Assembly (NCBI RefSeq): GCF_900108065.1
Contig: NZ_FNVQ01000005.1
Location: forward strand, 402,323-466,322
DNA length: 64,000 nt
Direction of reading: 5' to 3'
From: Marinobacterium lutimaris
Lineage (GTDB): Bacteria; Pseudomonadota; Gammaproteobacteria; Pseudomonadales; Balneatricaceae
Shown: piece after piece, positions 53,557-62,636 of the stretch
How the letters are laid out: every line of letters starts with the position of its first letter
Numbering within the stretch: position 1 is the first letter of the stretch
Notes under the pieces: model-generated
Seen by the model: only the letters and a program-made list of their open reading frames with translations
Told to the model about the DNA's origin: nothing
Databases searched by the model: none
Translations under genes and position numbers: made by a program

Positions 53557-53598
53557 TTCATCACATAGATGAACCAGATGACAGGTTGATGAAAGGTT
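53557..53598 (+). promoter_or_regulatory. Probable TctD-binding site upstream of tctC
   Basis: TTCATC-N5-GATGAA (53557-53573) precedes an 11-base direct repeat: GATGACAGGTT (53577-53587) then GATGAAAGGTT (53588-53598). Direct repeats at one helical turn are the usual sites of OmpR-family regulators. A TAGACT hexamer (53606-53611) is placed so that the repeats would overlap its -35 region. Confidence 0.5.
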
Positions 53599-53662
53599 GT
53601 CTCCCTAGACTCGCAGAATCGGTTAATCCGACCCCAATGCTTTTCTAAAGATCAGAAGAATC

Positions 53663-53670
53663 AAAAATAA
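53663..53670 (+). promoter_or_regulatory. A-rich AANAANAA motif beside the tctC ribosome site
   Basis: AAAAATAA, then GGAAATGCGC and the ATG at 53681. The motif adjoins the Shine-Dalgarno AAGGA, the position at which Hfq/Crc binds target mRNAs in Pseudomonas. The regulatory role is inferred; the crc-like gene at 61668 makes it plausible. Confidence 0.35.
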
Positions 53671-53680
53671 GGAAATGCGC

Positions 53681-54670
53681 ATGTCCACTTTCTCTTTCGC
53701 ATCCCTGCGTCGCCCGCTGCTGGCTGTTGCCCTGGCCGGTGCCGCTTCTGTCAGCTACGCCCAGGGCGGCAAGCCCGAGTGTCTGGCCCCGGCCAAACCC
53801 GGCGGCGGCTATGACCTGACCTGTCGTCTCGCTTCCAACGGCCTGGAACAAGCCAGCCTGCTGGAAACCCCGATGCTGGTTAACTACATGCCCGGCGGTA
53901 TCGGTGCAGTAGCCTTCAACCATGTGAACGGCGTGCGCAAAGGCGACCCCGATCTGATCGTTGCAGCCAGCACCGGTGCAGCCCTGAACCTGGCTCTTGG
54001 CAAGTTCGGTCGCCAGTACGACGCCAGCAACGTTCGCTGGGTTGGCGCCCTGGGCGTTGACTACGGTGCCGTGGTTGTTGCCGCCGACGCTCCCTGGCAG
54101 AACCTGGATGAGCTGATGAAAGAGCTGCAGAGCAACCCGACCAGCGTCGTTATCGGTGCCGGCGGTACTGTTGGCAGCCAGGACTGGATGAAAGCCGCAC
54201 TGATGGCTAAATCTGGCGGCGTTGATCCGCGCTCCCTGCGCTACGTTTCTTTCGAAGGCGGTGGTGAGTCTCTGGCAGCACTGCTGGGCGGCCACATTCA
54301 GGTCTTCACCGGCGACCTGGCCGAACTCAAGCCTCAGCTCGACAGCGGCACCATCCGCGTTCTTGCGGCACTTTCCGACGAGCGTATGGATGGCGCCTAT
54401 GCCGAGATCCCGACCGCCAAAGAACAGGGCTATGACGTTCAGTGGCCGATCTGGCGCGGTTACTACATGGGACCGGAAGTCAGCGATGCTGATTACCAGG
54501 CCTGGGTTGAGCGTCTGCAGGAACTGGATGGCAAACCTGAATTTGCCGAAATGCGTGAAGCGCGCGGACTGTTCCCGATGAGCAAGTTCGGTAGCGACTT
54601 TGATACTTATGTGAAAGACCAGGTCGAGGAATTCCGCGGTCTGGCCAAGGAAGTGGGACTGGTTAAATGA
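53681..54670 (+). CDS. tctC: Tripartite tricarboxylate transporter, periplasmic binding protein
   Basis: 329 residues from the ATG at 53681 (AAGGA 7 bases upstream); an ATG at 53675 is too close to that site. Signal peptide about residues 1-28 (cleavage after VSYA). Bug/TctC family: CLAPAKPGGGYDLTCRLA, LVNYMPGGIGAVAFNHV, GQDWMKAAL-like SQDWMKAALMAK and the C-terminal MRGLFPMSKFGSDF. It binds citrate or a related carboxylate for TctAB. It overlaps tctB by 4 bases. Confidence 0.92.
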   Translation: MSTFSFASLRRPLLAVALAGAASVSYAQGGKPECLAPAKPGGGYDLTCRLASNGLEQASLLETPMLVNYMPGGIGAVAFNHVNGVRKGDPDLIVAASTGAALNLALGKFGRQYDASNVRWVGALGVDYGAVVVAADAPWQNLDELMKELQSNPTSVVIGAGGTVGSQDWMKAALMAKSGGVDPRSLRYVSFEGGGESLAALLGGHIQVFTGDLAELKPQLDSGTIRVLAALSDERMDGAYAEIPTAKEQGYDVQWPIWRGYYMGPEVSDADYQAWVERLQELDGKPEFAEMREARGLFPMSKFGSDFDTYVKDQVEEFRGLAKEVGLVK

Positions 54671-55116
54671 GTGGTGCTGCCGACCGAGTGCTGAGTATTC
54701 TGCTGCTCGGTCTGGCAGCGTTTATCGCTGTCCAGGCCAGCCAGCTCGATGTGCCCTTCAGCTATGATCCGGTGGGCCCCAAGGCCTTCCCGATGCTGTT
54801 GTCCGGCATACTCGCGCTTCTTTCCGTGATTCTGTTTTTCCGTCCCGGTCAGGGCGGTAAATGGCCCCGTGGAGCGCTGCTGCTGCGCCTGCTCGGCGTG
54901 CTGGTATTGCTGGGCCTGTACGCCTGGTTCTTTACTCTGGCGGGTTACCTTATCACCACGGCGATTACTGTCGCTGTACTTGCCTGGTTGTTCAATTCGG
55001 GTCCGGCTAAAGCGGTGATCTCCGGCGTTTTGCTGTCGATCGGCTCTTACCTGCTGTTCACCTTCGCTCTGGGCATTACGCTGCCCTGGGGTGCCTGGCT
55101 GACCTCTCTGGCCTGA
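54667..55116 (+). CDS. tctB: Tripartite tricarboxylate transporter, small permease
   Basis: 149 residues with four membrane helices (about 8-25, 36-53, 74-92, 105-145 as two). The opening SGAADRVLSILLLGLAAFIAVQASQL and the YDPVGPKAFPMLLSGILALL stretch are typical of TctB (PF07331). It forms the small membrane subunit paired with TctA. Overlaps the tctC stop by 4 bases and precedes tctA by 17 bases. Confidence 0.9.
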   Translation: MSGAADRVLSILLLGLAAFIAVQASQLDVPFSYDPVGPKAFPMLLSGILALLSVILFFRPGQGGKWPRGALLLRLLGVLVLLGLYAWFFTLAGYLITTAITVAVLAWLFNSGPAKAVISGVLLSIGSYLLFTFALGITLPWGAWLTSLA

Positions 55117-55133
55117 TTTCGGAGTAACACTCT

Positions 55134-56636
55134 ATGTGGGATTTTCTCTTCCAAGGCTTTGCCGTCGCCGTCTCCCCGCTCAACATCGCCCTGGTCATGG
55201 GCGGTGCGCTGCTGGGTACCCTGTTTGGCGCACTTCCCGGCATCGGCCCCATCAACGGCATCGCCATTCTGATGCCGCTGGCTTACACCCTGGGTTTGCC
55301 CCCTGAATCCGCACTGATTCTGCTGGCGGGCATCTACTGTGGCTCCGAATACGGCGGCCGCATGTCCAGTATTCTATTGAACGTACCCGGCGACGCCGGT
55401 GCGGTTATGACCACCCTAGACGGCTATCCGCTGGCACAGAAAGGCCTGGCGGGACCCGCGTTGGGGATGTCTGCGATTGCGTCCTTCGTGGGCTCAACCC
55501 TGGCCATTATCGGCCTGACCCTGTTTGCCCCGCTGCTGGCCATGGTCGCCGTGAAATTCGGCCCCGCCGAATTCTTCGCACTGATGATTTTCGCCTTTGC
55601 CTCCATGTCCGCCATGATGGGCAAAGACCCGCTGAAGACACTGATCGGCGCTATACTCGGTATTATTATCGCAACCGTGGGCGTGGACTCAGGTACCGGC
55701 GTACTGCGCTTTACCTTCGATATGCCAGAACTCTATGACGGCATCGACTTTGTCGTACTGATTATCGGTATGTTCGCCATCAGCGAGATTCTGCTGATGC
55801 TGGAGCACAGCTTCGATAAGTCTTCAGACAAAGGCATGGCGCCGATCGGCCGCGTCATGGTGAGCATGAAAGAGGTGATGAGCTGCAAATGGAGCATGCT
55901 GCGCTCCGGCGTGATCGGCTTCGTTATTGGCGTGTTGCCGGGTACCGGTGCTTCCGTGGCCAGTGCCGTCGCCTATACCACCGAGAAGCGGATCGTCGAT
56001 AAAGAAGACACCTTCGGTACCGGTGATATGCGCGGTCTCGCAGCCCCTGAAGCAGCTAACAACGCTGCTGCTGCCGGCTCCTTCGTACCGATGTTGACCC
56101 TGGGTATTCCAGGTTCCGGTACCACAGCGATCCTGCTTGGCGCGCTGATGCTCTATAACATCCAGCCTGGACCTATGATGTTCAGCGAGCAGCCGGTGAT
56201 TGTCGGCGGCCTGATCGCATCTCTGTACCTTGGTAACCTGGTACTGCTGGCTCTGAACCTGCCGCTGGCTGGCGTCTTTGCCCGCGTGCTGACCGTACCC
56301 AAGTGGATACTGGTACCCTGCATCGCCGTACTCGCGTTTGTCGGTGTGTTCCAGTTGCACTCGGACCTGCATGCCATCTATCTGATGCTGATCATCGGCG
56401 TCTTCGGTTACCTGCTGCGTAAGTTTGGCTTCTCTCTGGCCCCGATCGTTCTTGGCTTCGTCCTTGGCGGACTGATGGAACAGAACCTGCGCCGTGCGCT
56501 GGCGATCAGCGGTGGCGAAAGCGGCATCCTGTGGGAATCCGCACTCTCTATCGGCCTGTGGATTGCCGCCATCATCGTGATGGTTGCCCCCTGGCTGCTG
56601 GGCCGCTTCAAGTCCAAGGCTGTCGCGGCTAAATAA
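55134..56636 (+). CDS. tctA: Tripartite tricarboxylate transporter, large permease
   Basis: 500 residues with about twelve membrane helices. TctA family signatures are visible: GALPGIGPINGIAILMPLAY, GIYCGSEYGGRMSSILLNVPGD and the second repeat GVLPGTGASVASAVAYTTEK with PEAANNAAAAGSFVPMLTLGIPGSGTTAILLGALM. The protein carries the carboxylate across the inner membrane with cation coupling. GGAG is present 9 bases before the ATG. A terminator follows the stop. Confidence 0.95.
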   Translation: MWDFLFQGFAVAVSPLNIALVMGGALLGTLFGALPGIGPINGIAILMPLAYTLGLPPESALILLAGIYCGSEYGGRMSSILLNVPGDAGAVMTTLDGYPLAQKGLAGPALGMSAIASFVGSTLAIIGLTLFAPLLAMVAVKFGPAEFFALMIFAFASMSAMMGKDPLKTLIGAILGIIIATVGVDSGTGVLRFTFDMPELYDGIDFVVLIIGMFAISEILLMLEHSFDKSSDKGMAPIGRVMVSMKEVMSCKWSMLRSGVIGFVIGVLPGTGASVASAVAYTTEKRIVDKEDTFGTGDMRGLAAPEAANNAAAAGSFVPMLTLGIPGSGTTAILLGALMLYNIQPGPMMFSEQPVIVGGLIASLYLGNLVLLALNLPLAGVFARVLTVPKWILVPCIAVLAFVGVFQLHSDLHAIYLMLIIGVFGYLLRKFGFSLAPIVLGFVLGGLMEQNLRRALAISGGESGILWESALSIGLWIAAIIVMVAPWLLGRFKSKAVAAK

Positions 56637-56661
56637 GCCGGCAGCCGCCTCCAGGCACCCC

Positions 56662-56691
56662 AAACGGTCGGGACTCTTCCCGGCCGTTTTT
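56662..56691. terminator. Terminator between tctA and the binding-protein gene
   Basis: AAACGGTCGGGA (56662-56673) pairs with TCCCGGCCGTTT (56678-56689), one T-G wobble, and is followed by TT and TATTTG. It lies between convergent operons. Confidence 0.85.
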
Positions 56692-56727
56692 ATTTGTGGG
56701 TTGCCCACTAAACATCCGGCTGAACGC

Positions 56728-57807
56728 TCAGGGCTCTGGCGTGATCGTCTCCTGCCAGCGTTTGAGGAAGGCGGCTCGCCGTAGCGGATCGACAAACGCC
56801 AGCAGGCTGGCGTTAAGGGGAATTGGATAGAGGTGATCCCCCACCTCGTCACGCAGGCGCTGAGCGGTGTAAGGCCCGACCACATCGGGCCGGACACTGA
56901 ACAGCGGCGTCTCTCCCGCCATCACGCTCTGCCCCTCCTGGCTCAGCAGAAAACCCACAAACCGGTAGGCCGCCTGCGGATGCTCGGCTTCGCGATGCAC
57001 AAACGCGGTACGCATCATCACAAGCGAATAGTCATTTGGCACCTGGACCACCACTTCCGGATGGTTCTGCGCCCAAACCATCGCGTAGGATCCAAGGATG
57101 TTGTAGGCAAGCCAGTATTTACCCGAACTCAACCCTTCCAGCATCTCCTTGGAGCGCGCGGACTCGTGCACGCCAACCTGCCCCATCGCCGCCACCAGGT
57201 CCCACATCTTCGGTGTATAGCGGGCATCCTGCTGAGACAGCATATCGCCGATACCACTGTTAAGCGGTGAGTAAGTGACGACCTTGCCCTGCAGCTCTTC
57301 CCGGTGATTCAGCAACAGGTCCAGCAGATCCTGATGGGTGGAGGGCGGCTTCATGGCCGCGGCAAGATCCAGGCGATAAGCCATGACAATGGGTTCAAAG
57401 GTGAATCCGAACAGCTCCTCCCGCCACTTGGCCCAGGCAGGCCACTGCCGGGTTTCTTCGGTGTCGACCCGCTGGGCGAAACCCTCGTTGCTCAAAGCCA
57501 TCTGCCAGGGCATGGCAGAGCTGATCACCACGTCGGGCGCAGACTTGGCCGTTCTGGCGAAGGTATCGGCCATCAGCGTTGAACGATCCCGATAGTCGAG
57601 CGTTATATCTGGATTATTTCGCTGAAAAAGCGCCAGTACCGGTTCAAATACATCACGATCCAACGCGCCCTCAATAATGAGGGTTTCGGAGTGAGCAGCA
57701 CCCCCAAACACAGCCAGCAGCAGAGGAAGCAGAGCACGCCGGACACAACGAGCCAGGGCTGAGCGACAATGACTGTGTTGCCCTGCCAGAGGTTCACGCC
57801 TGATCAT
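56728..57807 (-). CDS. ABC-type periplasmic binding protein of a TctDE-like sensor operon
   Basis: 359 residues from the ATG at 57807 (GGGAGG 6 bases upstream); a longer frame to 57834 is not used. Signal-like segment about residues 20-40 (ALLPLLLAVFGGAAHSE). The mature part resembles iron/thiamine-type (AfuA-like) binding proteins: TLIIEGALDRDVFEPVLALFQRNNPDITLDYRD, VVISSAMPWQMALSNEGFAQ, WREELFGFTFEPIVMAYR. It overlaps the kinase stop by 14 bases, so it is probably the ligand sensor of that kinase rather than a transporter component; no permease or ATPase is near. Confidence 0.75.
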   Translation of the reverse strand: MIRREPLAGQHSHCRSALARCVRRALLPLLLAVFGGAAHSETLIIEGALDRDVFEPVLALFQRNNPDITLDYRDRSTLMADTFARTAKSAPDVVISSAMPWQMALSNEGFAQRVDTEETRQWPAWAKWREELFGFTFEPIVMAYRLDLAAAMKPPSTHQDLLDLLLNHREELQGKVVTYSPLNSGIGDMLSQQDARYTPKMWDLVAAMGQVGVHESARSKEMLEGLSSGKYWLAYNILGSYAMVWAQNHPEVVVQVPNDYSLVMMRTAFVHREAEHPQAAYRFVGFLLSQEGQSVMAGETPLFSVRPDVVGPYTAQRLRDEVGDHLYPIPLNASLLAFVDPLRRAAFLKRWQETITPEP

Positions 57808-59182
57808 CAGCGCCTCCCTGCGGAAATTGCACACACACCCTGAGCCCCTGAGGTTCGCAGGTGCTCAGCCTCAATTCTGCGCCGTGGCGCTCGGCGATGG
57901 ATGCGACGATCGCCAGCCCCAGCCCGGAGCCCTCGGTCCCCTGAAGGCCAGCCCGCTCGAACGGCGCTATCCAGCGTTGCGGATCAGTCTCTGTACAGGG
58001 TCCGTTGTCTTCCACCCACAACGTGATTCCATCCGCTGTACGGCTTATTCCCGCAGTAATAAAAGTCCCCTCCGGGGTGTAGCGCAGCGCATTGTCGATC
58101 AGGTTGCCGATCAGCTCATGCAGCGACCAGGCTTCCCCCTTGAGCCAGATATCGGTTTCGGGAAGCTCGGCACCAAGATCATGCCCCCTCGCCTGCTGTC
58201 GGTCCGCCCACTCCATCAGACTTTCTCTCACCAGGGCGGAAAGGTTGATACTCTCCAGGTCGGCCTGGGATACCTGATGCCGGAGCCGGGCGAGATTCAG
58301 CAACTGCGCGGCCAGACGGCTGGTACGCCCGGAGGCCTGGCAAATCGTCTCGAGGGCCTGCCGCCAGCGCTCTGGATCGGCGCTGCCAAGTGCCAGTTCG
58401 CTGGTATTCTGCAGCCCCGCCAGCGGCGTGCGAAGCTGATGCGAGGCATCGGCGATAAAACGCAGCAACGCCTCCCGGTGTTGATCCTGACGTTCCAGCA
58501 GATGATCCAGGGTATCGGTCAGTTCACGCAGCTCAGAGGGTACATCCACATGCAGTGCGGAGTAGTCATCCAGCTTGCGACCTCTTAGCACCTGCCGCAG
58601 CCTTCTGATCGGCATCAACCAGGCCCGCATGACAAAGACCAGTATCAGACCGGTGATCAGCATCGTCATCGCAATCCGGGTCAGCGTGCCTCCGACCAGC
58701 GTTTGCGCCAGGGCTTCACGTCCTTCGGTGGTGTGTGCAACCCAAACCTCGACGGGCTCCTGAGTTTCCCAGCCAGCAGAGCTGACTTCCCTACCGTGCA
58801 ACCTCAGCGAACTACCCTGAAGCTTTATATTGGCAAACACAGGAGCCTTTTTGATCTGGGTACGCATACGTGATGTGATGGGCAGTTGAACGTTGGAGGT
58901 GATCGACTCCCCCTGGGCCCCGATCAGTTGATAGAAAACGCGCTCCTGCCAGCGAGTGGCAAGAATCTGTAGTGCCGACGCCGGCATCTCCAGCATCGGC
59001 TTGCCATCCGGCCACTGGATCGCTTCGGCAATGGCCAGGCTAGCGGCTTCCAACTGGCCATCCAGTGCCTGATCCGCCGAGCGCTTGGCGCTGGCCCAGG
59101 CTTCAATGAGCAGCAAACCGCCCAGGCAAAACATGATGACACACCACCAGAGTGCGAGACTGCGCTTGAGAGACTGCGCCAC
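57794..59182 (-). CDS. TctE-like sensor histidine kinase
   Basis: 462 residues, GTG start at 59182 directly after the regulator's TAG stop. Two membrane helices (about 9-28 and 168-190) flank a periplasmic domain of about 140 residues; then a HAMP linker, the phospho-His in ADASHQLRTPLAGL, NLIDNALRYTPEG (N box), VEDNGPCTE (G1) and GSGLGLAIVASIA (G2). It matches the TctE/QseC group. The neighbouring tctCBA operon and the co-encoded binding protein suggest it senses a carboxylate; that is inference. Confidence 0.88.
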   Translation of the reverse strand: MAQSLKRSLALWWCVIMFCLGGLLLIEAWASAKRSADQALDGQLEAASLAIAEAIQWPDGKPMLEMPASALQILATRWQERVFYQLIGAQGESITSNVQLPITSRMRTQIKKAPVFANIKLQGSSLRLHGREVSSAGWETQEPVEVWVAHTTEGREALAQTLVGGTLTRIAMTMLITGLILVFVMRAWLMPIRRLRQVLRGRKLDDYSALHVDVPSELRELTDTLDHLLERQDQHREALLRFIADASHQLRTPLAGLQNTSELALGSADPERWRQALETICQASGRTSRLAAQLLNLARLRHQVSQADLESINLSALVRESLMEWADRQQARGHDLGAELPETDIWLKGEAWSLHELIGNLIDNALRYTPEGTFITAGISRTADGITLWVEDNGPCTETDPQRWIAPFERAGLQGTEGSGLGLAIVASIAERHGAELRLSTCEPQGLRVCVQFPQGGADDQA

Positions 59183-59851
59183 CTAGCCGTCGGCCTCTTC
59201 AAGCCGGTAGCCCAACCCGCGTACGGTGCGGATCTCGGTGCCACTACCCTGCAAACGCTTACGCAGCCGGCTGATATAAACATCGAGCGCATTGGCGCCC
59301 ACCGCTTCAAAGCCAAACAGGCGCTGTTCCAGCGTCTCTCGCTGCACGATCTTGCCGGCATTGAGCAACAGCCCTTCGAGCAGATTCAGCTCTCTGCGTG
59401 GAAGCTCGATGTACTCCTCGCCCACGAATGCCATCGCTGAATCCACATCCACCCGTAAACGCCCGAGACTAAGCACATTCTGCAGGCGCTGCTGGCTGCG
59501 CCTGAGCAAGGCACGCACACGCGCTTCCAGCTCGATCAGTGAAAAAGGCTTGGTAAGATAGTCGTCGGCGCCCAAGTCCAGCCCGCGGACGCGATCGTCC
59601 AGGCTGTCTCTTGCCGTCAGCATCAGCACCGGAGTGGCATCCTGCCGCTGCCGCATCAGTTTTACGATCTGGCTGCCGTCACCGTCAGGTAAGCCCAGGT
59701 CCAGCAGGACCAGGTCGTAATTCACCAACGACAGGGAGTGGGCAGCATCACTGCAGCGGGAAAAGTGATCCACCACATGTCCCTGCTGACGCAGCGATGA
59801 ACCGATGCTCTCGGCCAGCAGCGCGTCATCTTCTATCAGGAGTAAATGCAT
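59183..59851 (-). CDS. TctD-like OmpR-family response regulator
   Basis: 222 residues. Receiver MHLLLIEDDALLAESIG, phospho-Asp in DLVLLDLGLPDGDG, Lys in YLTKPFSLIELEAR, and a C-terminal winged helix with ELPRRELNLLEGLL and NALDVYISRLRKRL. The likely activator of tctCBA: OmpR-type direct repeats with 11-base spacing lie upstream of tctC. Its stop is followed at once by the kinase start. The start sits about 14 bases from the yicC stop, in the same direction. Confidence 0.88.
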   Translation of the reverse strand: MHLLLIEDDALLAESIGSSLRQQGHVVDHFSRCSDAAHSLSLVNYDLVLLDLGLPDGDGSQIVKLMRQRQDATPVLMLTARDSLDDRVRGLDLGADDYLTKPFSLIELEARVRALLRRSQQRLQNVLSLGRLRVDVDSAMAFVGEEYIELPRRELNLLEGLLLNAGKIVQRETLEQRLFGFEAVGANALDVYISRLRKRLQGSGTEIRTVRGLGYRLEEADG

Positions 59852-59865
59852 AGGGTTGCGGGTCT

Positions 59866-60729
59866 TTATTCGATATTCTGGATCTGCTCACGCATCTGTT
59901 CGATCAGCACTTTGAGCTCCACTGCCCTCTGCGTGGTCGCTGCAACGATAGACTTCGATGACAGGGTGTTGGCTTCGCGGTTCAGCTCCTGCATCAGGAA
60001 GTCCAGGCGTCGGCCGATCGGGCCTTTCTGACCAAGTACGCGCCGTACCTCCTGCACATGGGTGTCGAGACGATCCATCTCTTCATCCACATCGGCGCGC
60101 TGAGCGATCATCACGATCTCCTGCTCCAGGCGGGAAGGATCGATTTCAACACTGACATCGGCAATTTTGGCGCGGATCGACTCCCGCTGAGCCTCAAGGA
60201 TCTTCGGCATCAGCGAGCGCACTTCGGCGACGATATCGGAGATGCTGTCCAGGCGCTGGTTGACCAGCTGAGTGAGCTCCTGCCCTTCTCTTTCACGTCC
60301 AGACGCCAGATCCTGCAACGCCGCATCAAAAAGCGTCAACGCCTCCGTCTTCACCTCTGCCATATCCACTTCGGTTTCGCGAAGAACGCCGGGCCAGCCC
60401 AGCACCTGGAAGGTGTCCAGAGGGGCGGAGTCTGGCATAAGACTGCGCACCTGGGCCGCTGCAGCGATCAGGTCGCGAGCACGCTCTTCGTCGACGCTGC
60501 AGGTCTGGGCCGCCGCCTCGGGAATAAAGCGCAGGGTGCACTCCACCTTGCCGCGACTGAGGCCGTTGCGCAGTTTTTCGCGCACCTTGCCCTCCAGATC
60601 TCGCAACGTTTCCGGCAGCCTCAGATGCGGCTCCAGATAACGGTGATTAACTGAACGGATCTCCCAGGTGAGCGTGCCCCAAGCGCGATGCGCTTCCTGA
60701 CGGGCGAAGGCGGTCATGCTACGTGTCAT
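59866..60729 (-). CDS. yicC: YicC family endoribonuclease
   Basis: 287 residues from the ATG at 60729, the exact E. coli YicC length and family start ([11 protein letters not shown]); a longer frame to 60774 adds unmatched residues. YicC_N and DUF1732 regions: [16 protein letters not shown], and the C-terminal [40 protein letters not shown]. YicC degrades small RNAs such as RyhB in E. coli; the reaction here is by family. Divergent from rph, as in many gammaproteobacteria. Confidence 0.93.
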   Translation of the reverse strand: MTRSMTAFARQEAHRAWGTLTWEIRSVNHRYLEPHLRLPETLRDLEGKVREKLRNGLSRGKVECTLRFIPEAAAQTCSVDEERARDLIAAAAQVRSLMPDSAPLDTFQVLGWPGVLRETEVDMAEVKTEALTLFDAALQDLASGREREGQELTQLVNQRLDSISDIVAEVRSLMPKILEAQRESIRAKIADVSVEIDPSRLEQEIVMIAQRADVDEEMDRLDTHVQEVRRVLGQKGPIGRRLDFLMQELNREANTLSSKSIVAATTQRAVELKVLIEQMREQIQNIE

Positions 60730-60834
60730 ATTCGGTCGATCTCTATTAAAATTAGGGATTCGCTTTTGAGCCATATTAACAGCCCCGGCATCAAGCCTCT
60801 ATCGACCGGGGAACACACCAAACAGGGTATATAC

Positions 60835-61605
60835 ATGTCTTCCACGCTTTCCGAACAGCTGCAGAACCTGGGCCTGAAAAAAGTACGCCCCAGTGGTCGT
60901 GAACTGGACCAGATGCGCGAAGTCCGCATCACCCGCAACTTCACCAAACACGCGGAAGGCTCGGTGCTGGTGGAGTTCGGCGATACCAAGGTGCTCTGTA
61001 CCGCCAGCGTGGACCGTGGCGTACCCCGCTTCCTGCGCGGCTCGGGCTCGGGCTGGGTCACAGCCGAGTACGGCATGCTACCCCGCTCCACCAATACCCG
61101 CTCAGACCGTGAAGCAGCGCGCGGGAAACAGGGCGGCCGCACCGTTGAGATCCAGCGCCTGATCGGCCGTTCACTGCGCGCCGCTATGGACCTGAAAAAG
61201 CTGGGCGAGAACACCATCACCATCGACTGTGATGTACTTCAGGCCGACGGTGGCACCCGCACGGCCTCCATCACCGGTGCCTTCGTCGCCCTGCAGGACG
61301 CGGTCAATGTACTGAAGAAAGACAAGAACGGTGCCATGAAGGGTGACCCGATCAAGCATCAGCTTGCCGCTGTTTCTGTGGGCATCTATGAAGGCCACCC
61401 GGTGCTCGACCTGGATTACGCGGAAGACTCAAAAGCACACACCGACATGAACGTGATCATGACCGCCAGCGGTGGTTTCGTTGAAGTTCAGGGTACCGCC
61501 GAGGGTGAACCGTACACCCAGGACGAACTCAACGCCATGCTCGCACTCGCCGCCAAAGGCATCGGTGAACTGGTCAAGATCCAAAGTGCTGCGCTGCAGG
61601 AATAA
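60835..61605 (+). CDS. rph: Ribonuclease PH
   Basis: 256 residues from the ATG at 60835 (CAGGG 8 bases upstream). RNase PH trims 3' ends of tRNA with phosphate. Core: [101 protein letters not shown]. Compared with E. coli it carries about 17 extra residues at the N-terminus before RPSGR, with no start codon at the usual place. Followed by a bidirectional terminator. Confidence 0.96.
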   Translation: MSSTLSEQLQNLGLKKVRPSGRELDQMREVRITRNFTKHAEGSVLVEFGDTKVLCTASVDRGVPRFLRGSGSGWVTAEYGMLPRSTNTRSDREAARGKQGGRTVEIQRLIGRSLRAAMDLKKLGENTITIDCDVLQADGGTRTASITGAFVALQDAVNVLKKDKNGAMKGDPIKHQLAAVSVGIYEGHPVLDLDYAEDSKAHTDMNVIMTASGGFVEVQGTAEGEPYTQDELNAMLALAAKGIGELVKIQSAALQE

Positions 61606-61625
61606 GCGGCGCTGCATCAGATAGT

Positions 61626-61653
61626 AAAAAAGGAGCCATCGGCTCCTTTTTTT
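61626..61653. terminator. Bidirectional terminator between rph and the crc-like gene
   Basis: AAAAAAGGAGCC (61626-61637), loop ATC, GGCTCCTTTTTTT (61641-61653): a perfect 12-base-pair stem with T-runs on both strands. Confidence 0.93.
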
Positions 61654-61667
61654 CATGCTGCTTGGGT

Positions 61668-62441
61668 TCAGATATCGATGGCGTAATCGATAATCAGCGG
61701 GCAATGCTCAGAGAATCTGTGATCCCGGTCGATGCGGGCCGCCTTGATGCTCTTACGCAGATTGGCGGTAGTCACCTGGTAGTCAGAGCGCGCGCCCTCA
61801 TTCAGCGTCCAGGCGCGGTTGTAGTCCGGCCACCAGGTGTATTGACGCTCAGCCTTGTTAACCTCACGGAAAGCGTCCACAAAGCCCATCTCGCCATAGA
61901 CTTCGTCCATCCAGGCACGCTCTTCCTCAAGGAAGCCGGAAACTTTCTGGTTAACGTACCAGTTGCTCAGATCCATCGGTTTGTGCGCGATGTTGAAGGT
62001 GCCGGTAAAGATAAAGTCGCGACGCTTGCGCAGGGTCTTCTTCAGGTGGTTCTTGAAGTGCTCAAGGTACTCCATCTTGCTCGCCTGAGCTTCTTCACTT
62101 TTCAAGCCGGACGGGATCGTCAGAGAAGATACGCTGACCTTATCGAAGTCTGCCTGGATGAAGCGTCCCTGGGTATCGCACTGCTCGAAACCAAGACCGG
62201 TCATGATCGCCTTGGGCAGGTGACGGGTATAGATCGCGACTCCGCTGAAGCCGTCTTCAAAGGCTTCGAAGAAGTAGGAATGGTATCCCTCCGGGTGATA
62301 GCGATCTCCATCGAGCTGATATTCGCGCGCCTTCAGGTTTTGCAGACAGATAACATCGGCATCCTGCTCTACCATCCAGTCGAAAAAGCCTTTGTCGGCA
62401 GCCTGTTCAATACCCTGAGTATTGAAAGTGATCACGCGCAT
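61668..62441 (-). CDS. crc: Crc-like EEP-family protein (degenerate exonuclease III homologue)
   Basis: 257 residues with the endonuclease/exonuclease/phosphatase fold. Compared with E. coli ExoIII, three catalytic positions are altered: the metal Glu of LQETK is Asn in ICLQNLK (residue 35), the Tyr of GYFPQG is Ile in LTIPSG, and the Asp of GDMN is Thr in TGTFN (residue 148). The following Asn, the later Asp (SDYQVT) and the His (SEHCPL) are kept. The sequence is closest in pattern to Pseudomonas Crc, which has lost nuclease activity and blocks translation with Hfq. The rph-crc-pyrE order is the Pseudomonas one. Residual nuclease activity cannot be excluded. Confidence 0.82.
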   Translation of the reverse strand: MRVITFNTQGIEQAADKGFFDWMVEQDADVICLQNLKAREYQLDGDRYHPEGYHSYFFEAFEDGFSGVAIYTRHLPKAIMTGLGFEQCDTQGRFIQADFDKVSVSSLTIPSGLKSEEAQASKMEYLEHFKNHLKKTLRKRRDFIFTGTFNIAHKPMDLSNWYVNQKVSGFLEEERAWMDEVYGEMGFVDAFREVNKAERQYTWWPDYNRAWTLNEGARSDYQVTTANLRKSIKAARIDRDHRFSEHCPLIIDYAIDI

Positions 62442-62636
62442 AGTCAGTTGTGCCTCACCCCAGCGGGAATTCGAAAAATCGAAACAACAATTGTATCGGT
62501 AAGGCGCGGAAATTTAAAATATTTACCGGCTCAAGGGCGTGAAAATAGAGTATCAGTTAGCACCGTTAAGGCCCTATGCCGGGATTCGCGGTATGATTAG
62601 CCCCCTAACCCGTCAGACGATCCAGTGGAGAGAACT

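Noticed and set aside
55824..56897. 357-codon minus-strand frame over tctA and the following gene
   Set aside because: Crosses the terminator and lies antisense to tctA; no domain.
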